DNA of 14,218 nt from CALCMJ01 sp964475415 (GTDB lineage Bacteria; Bacteroidota; Bacteroidia; Chitinophagales; Saprospiraceae): NCBI GenBank assembly GCA_964475415.1, contig CAYYWZ010000089.1, forward strand, positions 1 through 14,218, read 5' to 3'. A program made the position numbers and the translations under genes. Of this stretch, positions 1 to 6,724 are shown one piece after another (position 1 is the first letter of the stretch; each line of letters opens with the position of its first letter). The notes below the pieces were generated by a model that was given only the letters and a program-made list of their open reading frames with translations, made no database searches and was not told where the DNA came from.

Positions 1-173
1 GGCGTTCTATCAATAACAGTTACAATTTTTGTTAAATTTCCTGAGTCTTTAGCGGTTTCAATCGTATCAGCTAAATCTATTTTTTCTTGAATATCAATAT
101 CTATTATTTTTATTTGTACAAAGTATCTTACAATTGAAATATTTCCGCTCTTTAAATTTTTTGATTTTTTGTT
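1..173 (-). pseudogene. Second polymorphic-toxin C-terminus, partial, runs off the window edge
   Basis: The minus-strand frame is open from just after a TAG at 174-176 to the window edge, with no ATG, GTG or TTG giving a sensible start. From about position 71 to 1 it reads LADTIETAKDSGNL followed by TKIVTVIDRT. This aligns without gaps to the end of the toxin module at 1100-1750 (ANSIIQAKAMGKL, then IKIVTVVDRT), with 13 of 23 residues identical. The DNA is much less similar, so this is a diverged relative and not a fresh duplication. It lies directly behind the Imm49-like gene on the same strand, as expected for the next tail in a toxin/immunity array or for a decayed remnant. The first 30 or so codons show no recognisable toxin sequence. 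Homology is seen directly; whether the copy is functional cannot be judged because its end lies outside the window. Confidence 0.55.
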
Positions 174-214
174 CTATTAGTCTATCAGATTTATTAATAA
201 ATAATCTATTAGGA

Positions 215-1096
215 TTAGTGAAGCAATTTTCCAAATAGACCTCCTTTTTTTCTATCAGGATTCTCCGGATCATTTTCCCAATTTTGTAGTTCAGGATGAA
301 CAGGGTCATAGCGCCAATCAAGACCTTGTTTACGATAGAAATCTCGTAGAAACTTATAGGGGATGGTATATTCTTCAAGCGGTTTAAACGGAAGTAATTC
401 TTTAGGTACATATTTAGAATCGATCTCTACTTCCATTCCATGCATCCAAGCTAGTTTTGCAAAAGCTAAAGTTAGAACAGATATGTATTTTTCAATATTA
501 GCATGCTTTTGTCTTGCTCTTCTTAGAGTTTTTGTTTCTAATGAATTTAAGCCTAGGTTTAATTTATTAACATCTTTTTCCAAAAACGCTTGGTAAACCA
601 TTTTAATCTGTTTCTTATCATCAAAGGTATTATGATGATGTTCATATATTTTATCAAAGTGGGTATATGTCTTTTCTAGTTTAATCCAATCACCTAAAGC
701 AATTTCAAATAAGGCTTTATTGCGAATAAATAGACCTGTTTTATCATTAGATAAATTAATCTTTTTTCGTTGGTTAATGATCTTGTATAATTTTTCGTTT
801 CCAGATATTAGTACTGCTGCTAATGATTGAACAGGAAACCAATATTCTTCTTTTCTGTTGTAGGATTCATTAAATAAATCAAATAACATTCCGGTTGTGC
901 TAAGATATAATTTAGCACTTTCTTGATTTTTGTCTAATAAGCTTTTGTAAAGTCCAATGATTTTAGTGTTAGATTTCATTGTCATTTGAACTTGTTTTTT
1001 ATTATATTTTGGATCATTAAGCCAACCTAAATATTTTTTTTCATTTTCTAATTCCCTTAATATTCGGGGATTTAATTTATTATGTAAATCGTTCAT
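215..1096 (-). CDS. Imm49-like immunity protein of a polymorphic toxin system
   Basis: This is a 293-residue soluble protein without a signal peptide or membrane segment, apparently mostly alpha-helical. I assign it to the Imm49 immunity family from the C-terminal stretch at about residues 190-250. There, an arginine-rich helix (RRARQKH) is followed by a helix ending in LAWMHGMEVEID and then SKYVPKELLPF, which resembles the family's typical ending with a short hydrophobic helix, V-x-V-D-S and YxPxxLL. The mid-protein stretch KALFEIALGDW also fits. Imm49 proteins are known as immediate neighbours of toxin genes, usually with nuclease domains, and are thought to bind and neutralise the cognate toxin in the cytoplasm. 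The ATG lies 3 bp after the stop of the toxin module, as expected for translational coupling. The C-terminus is charged and Asp/Asn/Pro-rich before GLFGKLLH. The family call is from memory of the motif, without a profile search; membership is likely but not certain. Confidence 0.68.
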   Translation of the reverse strand: MNDLHNKLNPRILRELENEKKYLGWLNDPKYNKKQVQMTMKSNTKIIGLYKSLLDKNQESAKLYLSTTGMLFDLFNESYNRKEEYWFPVQSLAAVLISGNEKLYKIINQRKKINLSNDKTGLFIRNKALFEIALGDWIKLEKTYTHFDKIYEHHHNTFDDKKQIKMVYQAFLEKDVNKLNLGLNSLETKTLRRARQKHANIEKYISVLTLAFAKLAWMHGMEVEIDSKYVPKELLPFKPLEEYTIPYKFLRDFYRKQGLDWRYDPVHPELQNWENDPENPDRKKGGLFGKLLH

Positions 1097-1099
1097 TAA

Positions 1100-1750
1100 T
1101 TAACTTTTATAATATTGGACTTCCCCAATTAAATTATTCGCATTACCTGTTGTAGTTCGGTCAACTACAGTTACGATTTTAATAAGTTTACCCATCGCCT
1201 TGGCTTGAATAATTGAATTCGCTGTTATTATTTTAAGTGGATTATCTGTATCATATAAATTTTCAATAACAAAGTCTATCCATTCGTCTGTCATTTGTGC
1301 TGGTAATGCTGTGTTGGGATTAGCTCCAGTTAAACTTATGCTTCCACCAGTCCATTGCTTACTTTTATTTATTATTACTTCTCCTGTTTCGTTATTAATA
1401 AATACGCCATCGAACCCATTATTAGATCCATAAGTACCATCAAAATGACTGAAGCCACTGGTTTCTCCATCTTCTATTATCTCTTTTAAAAGATCTTCAG
1501 TTTTTGTCCCAAGTTGATCTCCATTCGCTACAATATCGTCAAATTGTGCTTTTAAATTAGGTTCTGTTACATTAAATTTATTTGCATTCGTATTTATGAA
1601 TCCTCCAGAAATAGAATTGCCTGAGGACGAATTAGTTAGATTTTTGGGATTTAGGTTTTTAAAGGTACTTGGATCTATAATTGATCTAAAAATAGTTTTG
1701 CTAATGTTTGGAAGTCCATTTCTAACAAATCCTTTTTTTAAGGTTATAAT
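1100..1750 (-). pseudogene. Start-less C-terminal toxin module, REase-fold nuclease-like
   Basis: A continuous minus-strand frame of about 216 codons from a TGA at 1751-1753 to TAA at 1100-1102. It contains no ATG before position 1294 and no early GTG or TTG, so it has no normal start: it looks like the C-terminal part of a larger toxin. In order it has a linker-like N-terminal part rich in Asn/Ser/Gly (about 1600-1680), then FDGTYGSNNGFDGVF (around 1400-1445), a strand EVIINKSKQW (1352-1381), a glycine-containing segment, LPAQMTDEWID (around 1275-1307) and a basic strand IKIVTVVDRTTTG. The order GFD, then a beta strand ending in K-x-K-Q, then the QM-[ST]-D-x-WI motif is the pattern I know from REase-like CdiA/Rhs C-terminal toxins. 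The usual catalytic E-x-K reads K-S-K here. The Imm49-like gene starts 3 bp downstream. Toxin-tail identity is inferred from motifs and context; the missing start is seen directly. Confidence 0.65.
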
Positions 1751-2174
1751 TCAATAACAGATTAGTGGCAATTGTTATAATTAATAATAATAGAATTTCA
1801 CTCTTTAGATCGTTGTAAAATGATAAGAAAGTAGGTTTTTTTAATTTGTAAAAATTAGTATAGCCCAAGATTAAAAATGAGATAGTAAATATTATTAGTG
1901 AGGATAATAGTTTGTATTTATTATTAATTTTTAGGAAGTTAAATAAATCTTCAATTTTAATGAAAATAAATATATAAAATAAACAAAATCCATACAATGG
2001 TATTGAAACATAAAAGACAAACTGAATTACAAACTGAATAATTTGACTTCTTAAATTATATAAACTTTCGTCATTAATAAAAAAATTTAAAAATATTTTG
2101 AATAGAAGGTAAATTAAGACAATAGCAAATAAATAGAAAGCTATCAGGAAAATAGACTTTTTTAGTTTCCGCAT
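1722..2174 (-). CDS. Small four-helix membrane protein of unknown function
   Basis: A 150-residue protein starting at ATG with a basic N-terminus (MRKLKK) and four strongly hydrophobic segments at about residues 7-30, 44-70, 87-106 and 122-143. Loops are Lys/Asn-rich and there is no cleavable signal or recognisable enzymatic motif. It is the most A+T-rich gene-like stretch in the window, with many Phe, Ile, Leu, Asn and Lys codons ending in A or T. Its last 29 bases overlap the open frame of the toxin module in another phase, with an A7 run in the overlap. Its position directly upstream of a toxin tail suggests it could be the membrane immunity protein of a preceding cassette, or the upstream part of a frameshifted gene. 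Both are inference; I do not recognise the family. Hydrophobic ORFs can arise by chance in A/T-rich DNA, but four evenly spaced helices and a basic N-terminus argue for a real gene. Confidence 0.5.
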   Translation of the reverse strand: MRKLKKSIFLIAFYLFAIVLIYLLFKIFLNFFINDESLYNLRSQIIQFVIQFVFYVSIPLYGFCLFYIFIFIKIEDLFNFLKINNKYKLLSSLIIFTISFLILGYTNFYKLKKPTFLSFYNDLKSEILLLLIITIATNLLLNYNLKKRIC

Positions 2175-2439
2175 GGTACATAGTTAATTGGATAATCTTG
2201 AGATAGTAAATATTTTAGATCGTCTTTAACTTTAGGTCTCCTTCTAGCTCCCTAAATAACTGGAGAGCTTTAGCAGTTTAAAATTAATTAATAAATTGCA
2301 ATTATGAACTAACACAGAAAGACCTGGAGCCAACAGGAAAAAATGATAAAAAGTAGAGTAAAATTACGCATTTCAAATATTACGAATTTTGCAATATAAT
2401 TTCAAGCAAGTTATTTATTTTTTCTTTAAGTATTTGACT

Positions 2440-2478
2440 TTTGTAATGAACGGTCACGTATTTGTAATGAACGGTTAC
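2440..2478. repeat. Tandem direct repeat, 18 of 18-nt core with one change, period 21 bp
   Basis: TTTGTAATGAACGGTCAC at 2440-2457 recurs as TTTGTAATGAACGGTTAC at 2461-2478; only one base differs. The period of 21 bp is two helical turns, so both copies face the same side of the DNA, as expected for tandem binding sites of one protein. The second copy's GGTTAC also pairs with GTAACC at 2485-2490. A binding role is inference. Confidence 0.7.
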
Positions 2479-2602
2479 TTTCATGTAACCAAAGGTATTT
2501 TTATCTCTTATAAGATAGTATATTTTAAATTCTATAATAACATTATCTGCCAGACTTATTGTAGTATATGAGTTGCTAATGAAGTTGTTCTATAATGATT
2601 TG

Positions 2603-2639
2603 ACCCTTATTAAGATCTATATCTTAATAAGGGTTTTTT
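2603..2639 (+). terminator. Strong intrinsic terminator, plus strand, without an obvious gene in front
   Basis: A perfect 14-bp inverted repeat, ACCCTTATTAAGAT (2603-2616) and its complement (2621-2634), with a 4-nt CTAT loop, is followed by a run of five T after the stem's final T. There is no A run on the left side, so it works for plus-strand transcription only. No plausible plus-strand gene lies upstream. Confidence 0.8.
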
Positions 2640-2705
2640 AATAGCGAGCCATAGCATAGCTGACCCATCATCAAAAGGATGTCCACAACCTGGTTAACTG
2701 AATTA

Positions 2706-2743
2706 GACAAAAAAAAACCTCTACAAAGAGAGGTTTCTTTTTT
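2706..2743 (-). terminator. Intrinsic terminator behind kbp, symmetric (A run left, T run right)
   Basis: AAACCTCT (2715-2722) pairs with AGAGGTTT (2729-2736) around an ACAAAG loop. A long A run precedes it and a T-rich run follows. Read on the minus strand it sits 15 bp behind the kbp stop and ends in a U run, so it should terminate kbp; it could also stop plus-strand readthrough. Confidence 0.8.
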
Positions 2744-2757
2744 TATTTGTTAAACTA

Positions 2758-3228
2758 TTATAAGTTAGGTATTCTTAGTTGCTGACCAGGATAGATTTTA
2801 TTCGGGTCACTCAACATAGGCTTGTTAGCTTCGAATATTTCGTTGTACTTCATTGGGTCACCATACATTTCTTTCGCTATCTTAGAAAGAGAATCACCAG
2901 ACTGTACTTCGTAAAATCTTGACTGCGGAGGAGCAACAACGGATAATCTATCATCTACCGTAGCGATTCCCTCGGTATTACCTAAGATAAGAACAATTTT
3001 CTCTTTATCATCTACAGAATCTGTTTGGCCGTATACAGTTGCTTTGTCATCGTCCAGTTCTACAGCAAGATTATCGACTTTGATTCCTGAGCTTTGAACA
3101 ACTGACGTAAGTAAGCTTTCTCTATGTCTTTTTACTTCAGCAGAATCTGCAGCTGCTTCAGCTTTTTCTTCAGCCTTGTTAGAAAGTACTTTACTACCTA
3201 CGTTTTTTAGAAATGAAAATAAACCCAT
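2758..3228 (-). CDS. kbp: Kbp/YgaU-type BON-LysM protein
   Basis: A 156-residue protein that closely matches the E. coli Kbp (YgaU) layout and length (149 residues). It begins MGLFSFLKNVGSKV, followed by an Ala/Glu-rich helix (about 18-35), a BON domain (about 36-97, including GNTEGIATVDDRL) and a LysM domain (105-154) with FYEVQSGDSLSKIAKEMYGD and ending IYPGQQLRIPNL. Ending and LysM core are almost the family signature (FEANKPML, KIYPGQ-LRIP). In E. coli, Kbp is a cytoplasmic potassium-binding protein that changes conformation with K+; LysM is otherwise a glycan-binding fold. No signal peptide is visible. It is transcribed divergently from secDF and has its own terminator, so it is probably monocistronic. 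The family call is firm; K+ binding in this organism is inferred from homology. Confidence 0.92.
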   Translation of the reverse strand: MGLFSFLKNVGSKVLSNKAEEKAEAAADSAEVKRHRESLLTSVVQSSGIKVDNLAVELDDDKATVYGQTDSVDDKEKIVLILGNTEGIATVDDRLSVVAPPQSRFYEVQSGDSLSKIAKEMYGDPMKYNEIFEANKPMLSDPNKIYPGQQLRIPNL

Positions 3229-3267
3229 TTATTAGTTTTTTAGTTTTAAAATGATGTGAAATATGAA

Positions 3268-3275
3268 CAAAAGTA
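3268..3275 (-). promoter_or_regulatory. Putative -7 box for kbp (TACTTTTG on the minus strand)
   Basis: CAAAAGTA on the plus strand is a full match to TAnnTTTG when read in the kbp direction, 39 bp before its ATG. No clear -33 TTTG is seen at the usual distance, so the call rests on the -7 box alone. Confidence 0.4.
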
Positions 3276-3518
3276 ATAACTCTCATAGACTTAGAAAAAT
3301 TCCGTCACCTGTTGTTTATTTTACAATTTTCTAAAAAGTATAATTAGATAAGGTGTTTTTCTGGAAAAAATAGCGAAATCACCTATTAGTGAAATGAGTA
3401 CTATTAGTAAATCAACCCTTAGATGGTCTAATAAGATACTCAATCAGGCATAATTTATAGTTTTTGCTTGTTGGCTTGTTTTAATCTAAGCTAAAGGCGA
3501 AAAATTACGGATATTACT

Positions 3519-3526
3519 TATATTTG
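3519..3526 (+). promoter_or_regulatory. Putative -7 box for secDF (TATATTTG)
   Basis: TATATTTG fits the Bacteroidota -7 consensus TAnnTTTG and lies 26 bp before the secDF ATG, which would give a leader of roughly 20 nt. The -33 element is weak. Confidence 0.5.
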
Positions 3527-3552
3527 CGGAGTTTTTTAATAAAGATAAAAAT

Positions 3553-6500
3553 ATGCAAGGTAAAGGGATAATTAAGCTGTTTTTTTGGCTTCTTTTGATA
3601 GTAACGGTACTTCAGTTCTTTTTTATGTACCCAACAAGGAAGGCTGAGAAGGCTGCTGATGAGTATGCAGAGCAAGTTGCAAGTAAGTTTTCGGGTGAAG
3701 AAGCACTAGATGCTGGAAAAGCTGCAAGGTTAAGCTATTTAGATTCTATTTCTTCTGAGAAGATATTCTCTATTCCATTTTTCAAAGATTTTACATATGA
3801 CGAGCTGAAAAATAGACAGTTAGCATATGGTTTGGATCTTAAAGGTGGTATGAGTGCAGTTCTGCAAGTGGATCTTAAAGATTTACTCATCAATTTGTCA
3901 AATAGTAGTAGAGATGAAAATTTCAGAAAAGCACTTGATGATGCTGATGCAGCTCAACAAAATTCTCAATCTGATTATATCACTTTATTTTCTAGAGCTT
4001 ACGAAAACCTGAACACAGATAAGAAATTATCTACCATATTCATGCGTAATCCGGGACTAAGAGAAGATATTAATGCTAATACAACAAATGGTGAGGTTGC
4101 TAGAATCCTAAGAGAAAAGGCTGATGAAACTGTAAATCTTACTTTTATGAGATTAAAGCAGAGAATCGATAAGCTAGGAGTAACACAACCTAATGTCTCT
4201 CTTGATGCTTCTAGAGATCTTATTACTGTAGAAATGCCAGGTATAGAAAATCCTGAAAGAGCAAGAAAGATGCTAGTTTCTGCAGCTAAGTTAGAATTCT
4301 GGAATACTTATAGACTTTCTGATAATAACGGAGCTATCGCTAATGCGATCACACAGATGGATACTAAGCTGAAAAACTTAGAAGGTGGCGTAGAGGAAAC
4401 TGTAGCAGAGTTTGATACTACATGGACTCAAACACTAGATGACTTAGGAAATCCAACAGGAGATTCTACATTTACTACAGTACCTAAGCAGATGGATCCT
4501 TTCGCTCAGATGGGACCACTGTTAAGCTTGCTACAAATGCAGCCTAGATATTCTGATAATGTATTAGGTCTTGCTGAAAAAAATAAGAAAGATGCCATAG
4601 ATGCTATGCTTGCTAGACCTGAAGTTCAGGGAATGCTACCAGCAGATCTAAAACTTCTATGGTCTAACAAACCAGTTTCTTTTGAAGGTGTAGAGGGAGA
4701 AGACGGTATAGAAGATATGTATCAGCTGTACATGATCAAAATGGATCCTGGAAAAGAAAGTGCACCATTGACAGGTGATGTAATAGTAGATGCTTCTCAA
4801 GGACCTAATCCGAATGGAGAAATAGCAGTTAACCTAAGAATGGATGCTAACGGTACTAGAACCTGGGGAGAAATGACAACTGCAGCTTCGCAGGGCGGTG
4901 CTAGAGAAATAGCAATCGTACTGGATGATGAGGTTGTATCAGCGCCTAGAGTTAACTCTCCGATTACGGGAGGTAGTTCAGAGATAACAGGAAACTTCAG
5001 CGTACAAGAAGCCTCTGATTTGTCTAGTATCTTAGAAGTAGGTAAGTTGCCTGCAAAAACATCGATAGTCCAAGAATCAAATGTAGGACCGTCGTTAGGA
5101 AAGAAAAATATTAACTCTAGTATGATGGCCTTAGCAATAGGGTTTTCTATGCTATTATTATTTATGATACTTTATTATGGAGGTGCAGGTATAGTAGCGA
5201 TCATCGCCCTATTACTTAACTTGTTTTTCATTTTTGGAGCACTTGCATCATTTGGTACGGTGCTAACCTTGCCTGGAATTGCAGGTATAATCTTGACGAT
5301 AGGTATGGCAGTCGATGCCAACGTAATCATATTCGAGAGGGTACGTGAAGAACTTAGGGCAGGTAAGTCTACACTTGCATCTATAGCAGATGGTTTTAAG
5401 AATTCGTATTCTGCCATTATAGATGCCAATGTAACTACGATACTTGTTGCTATGGTATTGGCTTATTACGGAATGGGACCGATCAAAGGTTTTGCAGTTG
5501 TATTGATTATAGGTGTGCTTTGCTCACTATTTACAGCAGTACTACTAGGTAAGATGGTTATTGACTGGTGGACAGGAAGAGGAAATGATCTTACATTCTG
5601 GACGTCTCCGTTTAAGAATACAATGGCAAATCTAAATATTGACTGGATCGGTAAGAGAAAGTTTGCATATATGTTCTCTGGCTTCATTATCATAGCTGGA
5701 CTAGTATCTATGTTTACTAGAGGTTTTGATTTTGGCGTAGATTTCAAAGGTGGATATTCTTACGATGTTGTTTTTGCTGATGATGTAAATGTAGATTCAG
5801 AGACCTTGAGAAATGGTCTTGCTAATTATTTTGGATCAGCTCCAGTTGTAAAAAGTGTAGATACTAAAAACACTTTTAACATCGTAACAGACTATAGAAT
5901 AAGAGAATCAGGAGAGACAGTAGCTAATGAAGTAGCTTCTAAACTATATGAGGGTGTTGCTGCATTGACAGGAATAAGTACATCTAAAGAAAGATTCTTA
6001 TTGACAGATTCTCAAGGAACACATATTACTAGATCTAGTAAGATAGGACCTACAATTGCAGATGATATCAAGAAGAGTTCTATCTATGCAGGTATATTTG
6101 CCTTGCTACTTATATTCTTATACATCTTTATAAGATTTAATAGATGGCAGTTTAGTTTAGGTGCGGTAGCTGCCTTGTTCCATGATTCGCTTGTGGTTCT
6201 TGGGCTATTCTCACTTTTACATAATATTGTACCATTTGCCTTGGAGGTAGATCAAGCGTTTATAGCAGCGATCCTGACCGTTATAGCATATTCTATTAAC
6301 GATACGGTTGTTGTATTCGATAGAATAAGAGAATACTTAGGTATATACTCTAACAAGTCTACGGATGAGGTATTAAACCTAGCAATTAATAGTACAGTAA
6401 GTAGAACAGTTATTACCTCTGTAACTACCTTAGTAGTTGTATTAACACTGTTTATTTTTGGAGGAGGAAGTATCAAAGGATTTGCCTTTGCATTGATAAT

Positions 6501-6630
6501 AGGTATTTTAGTGGGTACCTACTCATCTATCTTCGTAGCAACTCCTATAGTAAGAGATTTATCTGATGATCTTAAACCTAAGGTGACAGCTAAGAAAAGC
6601 AGTTTTTCTAAGGCTTCTACCGCTAGATAA
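3553..6630 (+). CDS. secDF: Protein translocase subunit SecDF (fused SecD-SecF)
   Basis: A 1025-residue inner-membrane RND-type protein in which SecD and SecF are joined, as is usual in Bacteroidota. It uses the proton gradient to help pull preproteins out of the SecYEG channel on the periplasmic side. SecD half: TM1 at about 7-27; GLDLKGG with Asp near residue 95; a large periplasmic domain; five more membrane segments at about 522-673 containing GMAVDANVIIFERVREEL, with the proton-relay Asp at about 588. SecF half: a TM near 698-715; GVDFKGGYSY near 729; RSSKIGPTIADD; and a second membrane bundle at about 840-1000 with AYSINDTVVVFDRIREY. The periplasmic part contains a Met/Gln/Pro-rich insertion (about 305-335). 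The ATG is preceded by a -7 box and the gene is followed by a strong terminator, so it is probably transcribed alone. Identity is essentially certain. Confidence 0.97.
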   Translation: MQGKGIIKLFFWLLLIVTVLQFFFMYPTRKAEKAADEYAEQVASKFSGEEALDAGKAARLSYLDSISSEKIFSIPFFKDFTYDELKNRQLAYGLDLKGGMSAVLQVDLKDLLINLSNSSRDENFRKALDDADAAQQNSQSDYITLFSRAYENLNTDKKLSTIFMRNPGLREDINANTTNGEVARILREKADETVNLTFMRLKQRIDKLGVTQPNVSLDASRDLITVEMPGIENPERARKMLVSAAKLEFWNTYRLSDNNGAIANAITQMDTKLKNLEGGVEETVAEFDTTWTQTLDDLGNPTGDSTFTTVPKQMDPFAQMGPLLSLLQMQPRYSDNVLGLAEKNKKDAIDAMLARPEVQGMLPADLKLLWSNKPVSFEGVEGEDGIEDMYQLYMIKMDPGKESAPLTGDVIVDASQGPNPNGEIAVNLRMDANGTRTWGEMTTAASQGGAREIAIVLDDEVVSAPRVNSPITGGSSEITGNFSVQEASDLSSILEVGKLPAKTSIVQESNVGPSLGKKNINSSMMALAIGFSMLLLFMILYYGGAGIVAIIALLLNLFFIFGALASFGTVLTLPGIAGIILTIGMAVDANVIIFERVREELRAGKSTLASIADGFKNSYSAIIDANVTTILVAMVLAYYGMGPIKGFAVVLIIGVLCSLFTAVLLGKMVIDWWTGRGNDLTFWTSPFKNTMANLNIDWIGKRKFAYMFSGFIIIAGLVSMFTRGFDFGVDFKGGYSYDVVFADDVNVDSETLRNGLANYFGSAPVVKSVDTKNTFNIVTDYRIRESGETVANEVASKLYEGVAALTGISTSKERFLLTDSQGTHITRSSKIGPTIADDIKKSSIYAGIFALLLIFLYIFIRFNRWQFSLGAVAALFHDSLVVLGLFSLLHNIVPFALEVDQAFIAAILTVIAYSINDTVVVFDRIREYLGIYSNKSTDEVLNLAINSTVSRTVITSVTTLVVVLTLFIFGGGSIKGFAFALIIGILVGTYSSIFVATPIVRDLSDDLKPKVTAKKSSFSKASTAR

Positions 6631-6657
6631 AAGGTCTGATAAAATATAGAATTAAAG

Positions 6658-6694
6658 AATCCTTGCGTTATATGTAATGCAAGGATTTTTTTTT
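6658..6694 (+). terminator. Intrinsic terminator behind secDF
   Basis: AATCCTTGC (6658-6666) pairs with GCAAGGATT (6679-6687) around a 12-nt loop that can itself pair TTA with TAA, followed by a run of nine T from 6686. It lies 28 bp after the secDF stop and only 30 bp before the next gene's start codon. Confidence 0.85.
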
Positions 6695-6724
6695 GTTTAT
6701 TATTGACGTAAATATCTTACTTAA

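Larger units (their letters stand above)
2175..2757. other. 583-bp gene-poor stretch between the toxin island and kbp
   Basis: No convincing protein gene is present. It contains a tandem 21-bp repeat (2440-2478), an imperfect GGTTAC/GTAACC inverted repeat overlapping its second copy, a strong plus-strand terminator (2603-2639) and a bidirectional-looking terminator behind kbp (2706-2743). The only sizeable open frame (2389-2571, plus) starts at TTG, is rich in Phe and Tyr, and looks like a chance product of A/T-rich DNA. The stretch between 2641 and 2700 shows no structure I can support. Confidence 0.6.
3229..3552. other. 324-bp divergent intergenic region between kbp and secDF
   Basis: It separates two divergent genes and therefore should hold promoters for both. 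A Bacteroidota-type -7 box is visible near each gene. I see no gene, RNA or strong hairpin in the middle; TATTAGT occurs twice (around 3382-3408) without further symmetry. Confidence 0.6.

Noticed and set aside
94..411. 105-residue minus-strand open frame
   Set aside because: It overlaps the Imm49-like gene in another frame, is Lys/Asn/Ile-rich without motifs, and its end lies over the toxin-like remnant, which has homology in a different frame.
1100..1294. Stand-alone 64-residue gene starting at ATG 1294
   Set aside because: The frame continues open upstream to 1750 with toxin-like motifs, so this ATG is an internal Met of the longer module and not a natural start.
2215..2277. Short minus-strand peptide AKALQLFRELEGD resembling a toxin pre-domain
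   Set aside because: Only 20 codons between stops; the resemblance to LFxELTGG-type segments is too short to separate from chance.
2389..2571. 60-residue plus-strand frame
   Set aside because: TTG start, low-complexity aromatic composition, and its repeated VMNG part is just the 21-bp DNA repeat being translated.
5175..5747. Two minus-strand open frames within secDF
   Set aside because: They are antisense shadows of the highly conserved SecD membrane region and inter-half linker.
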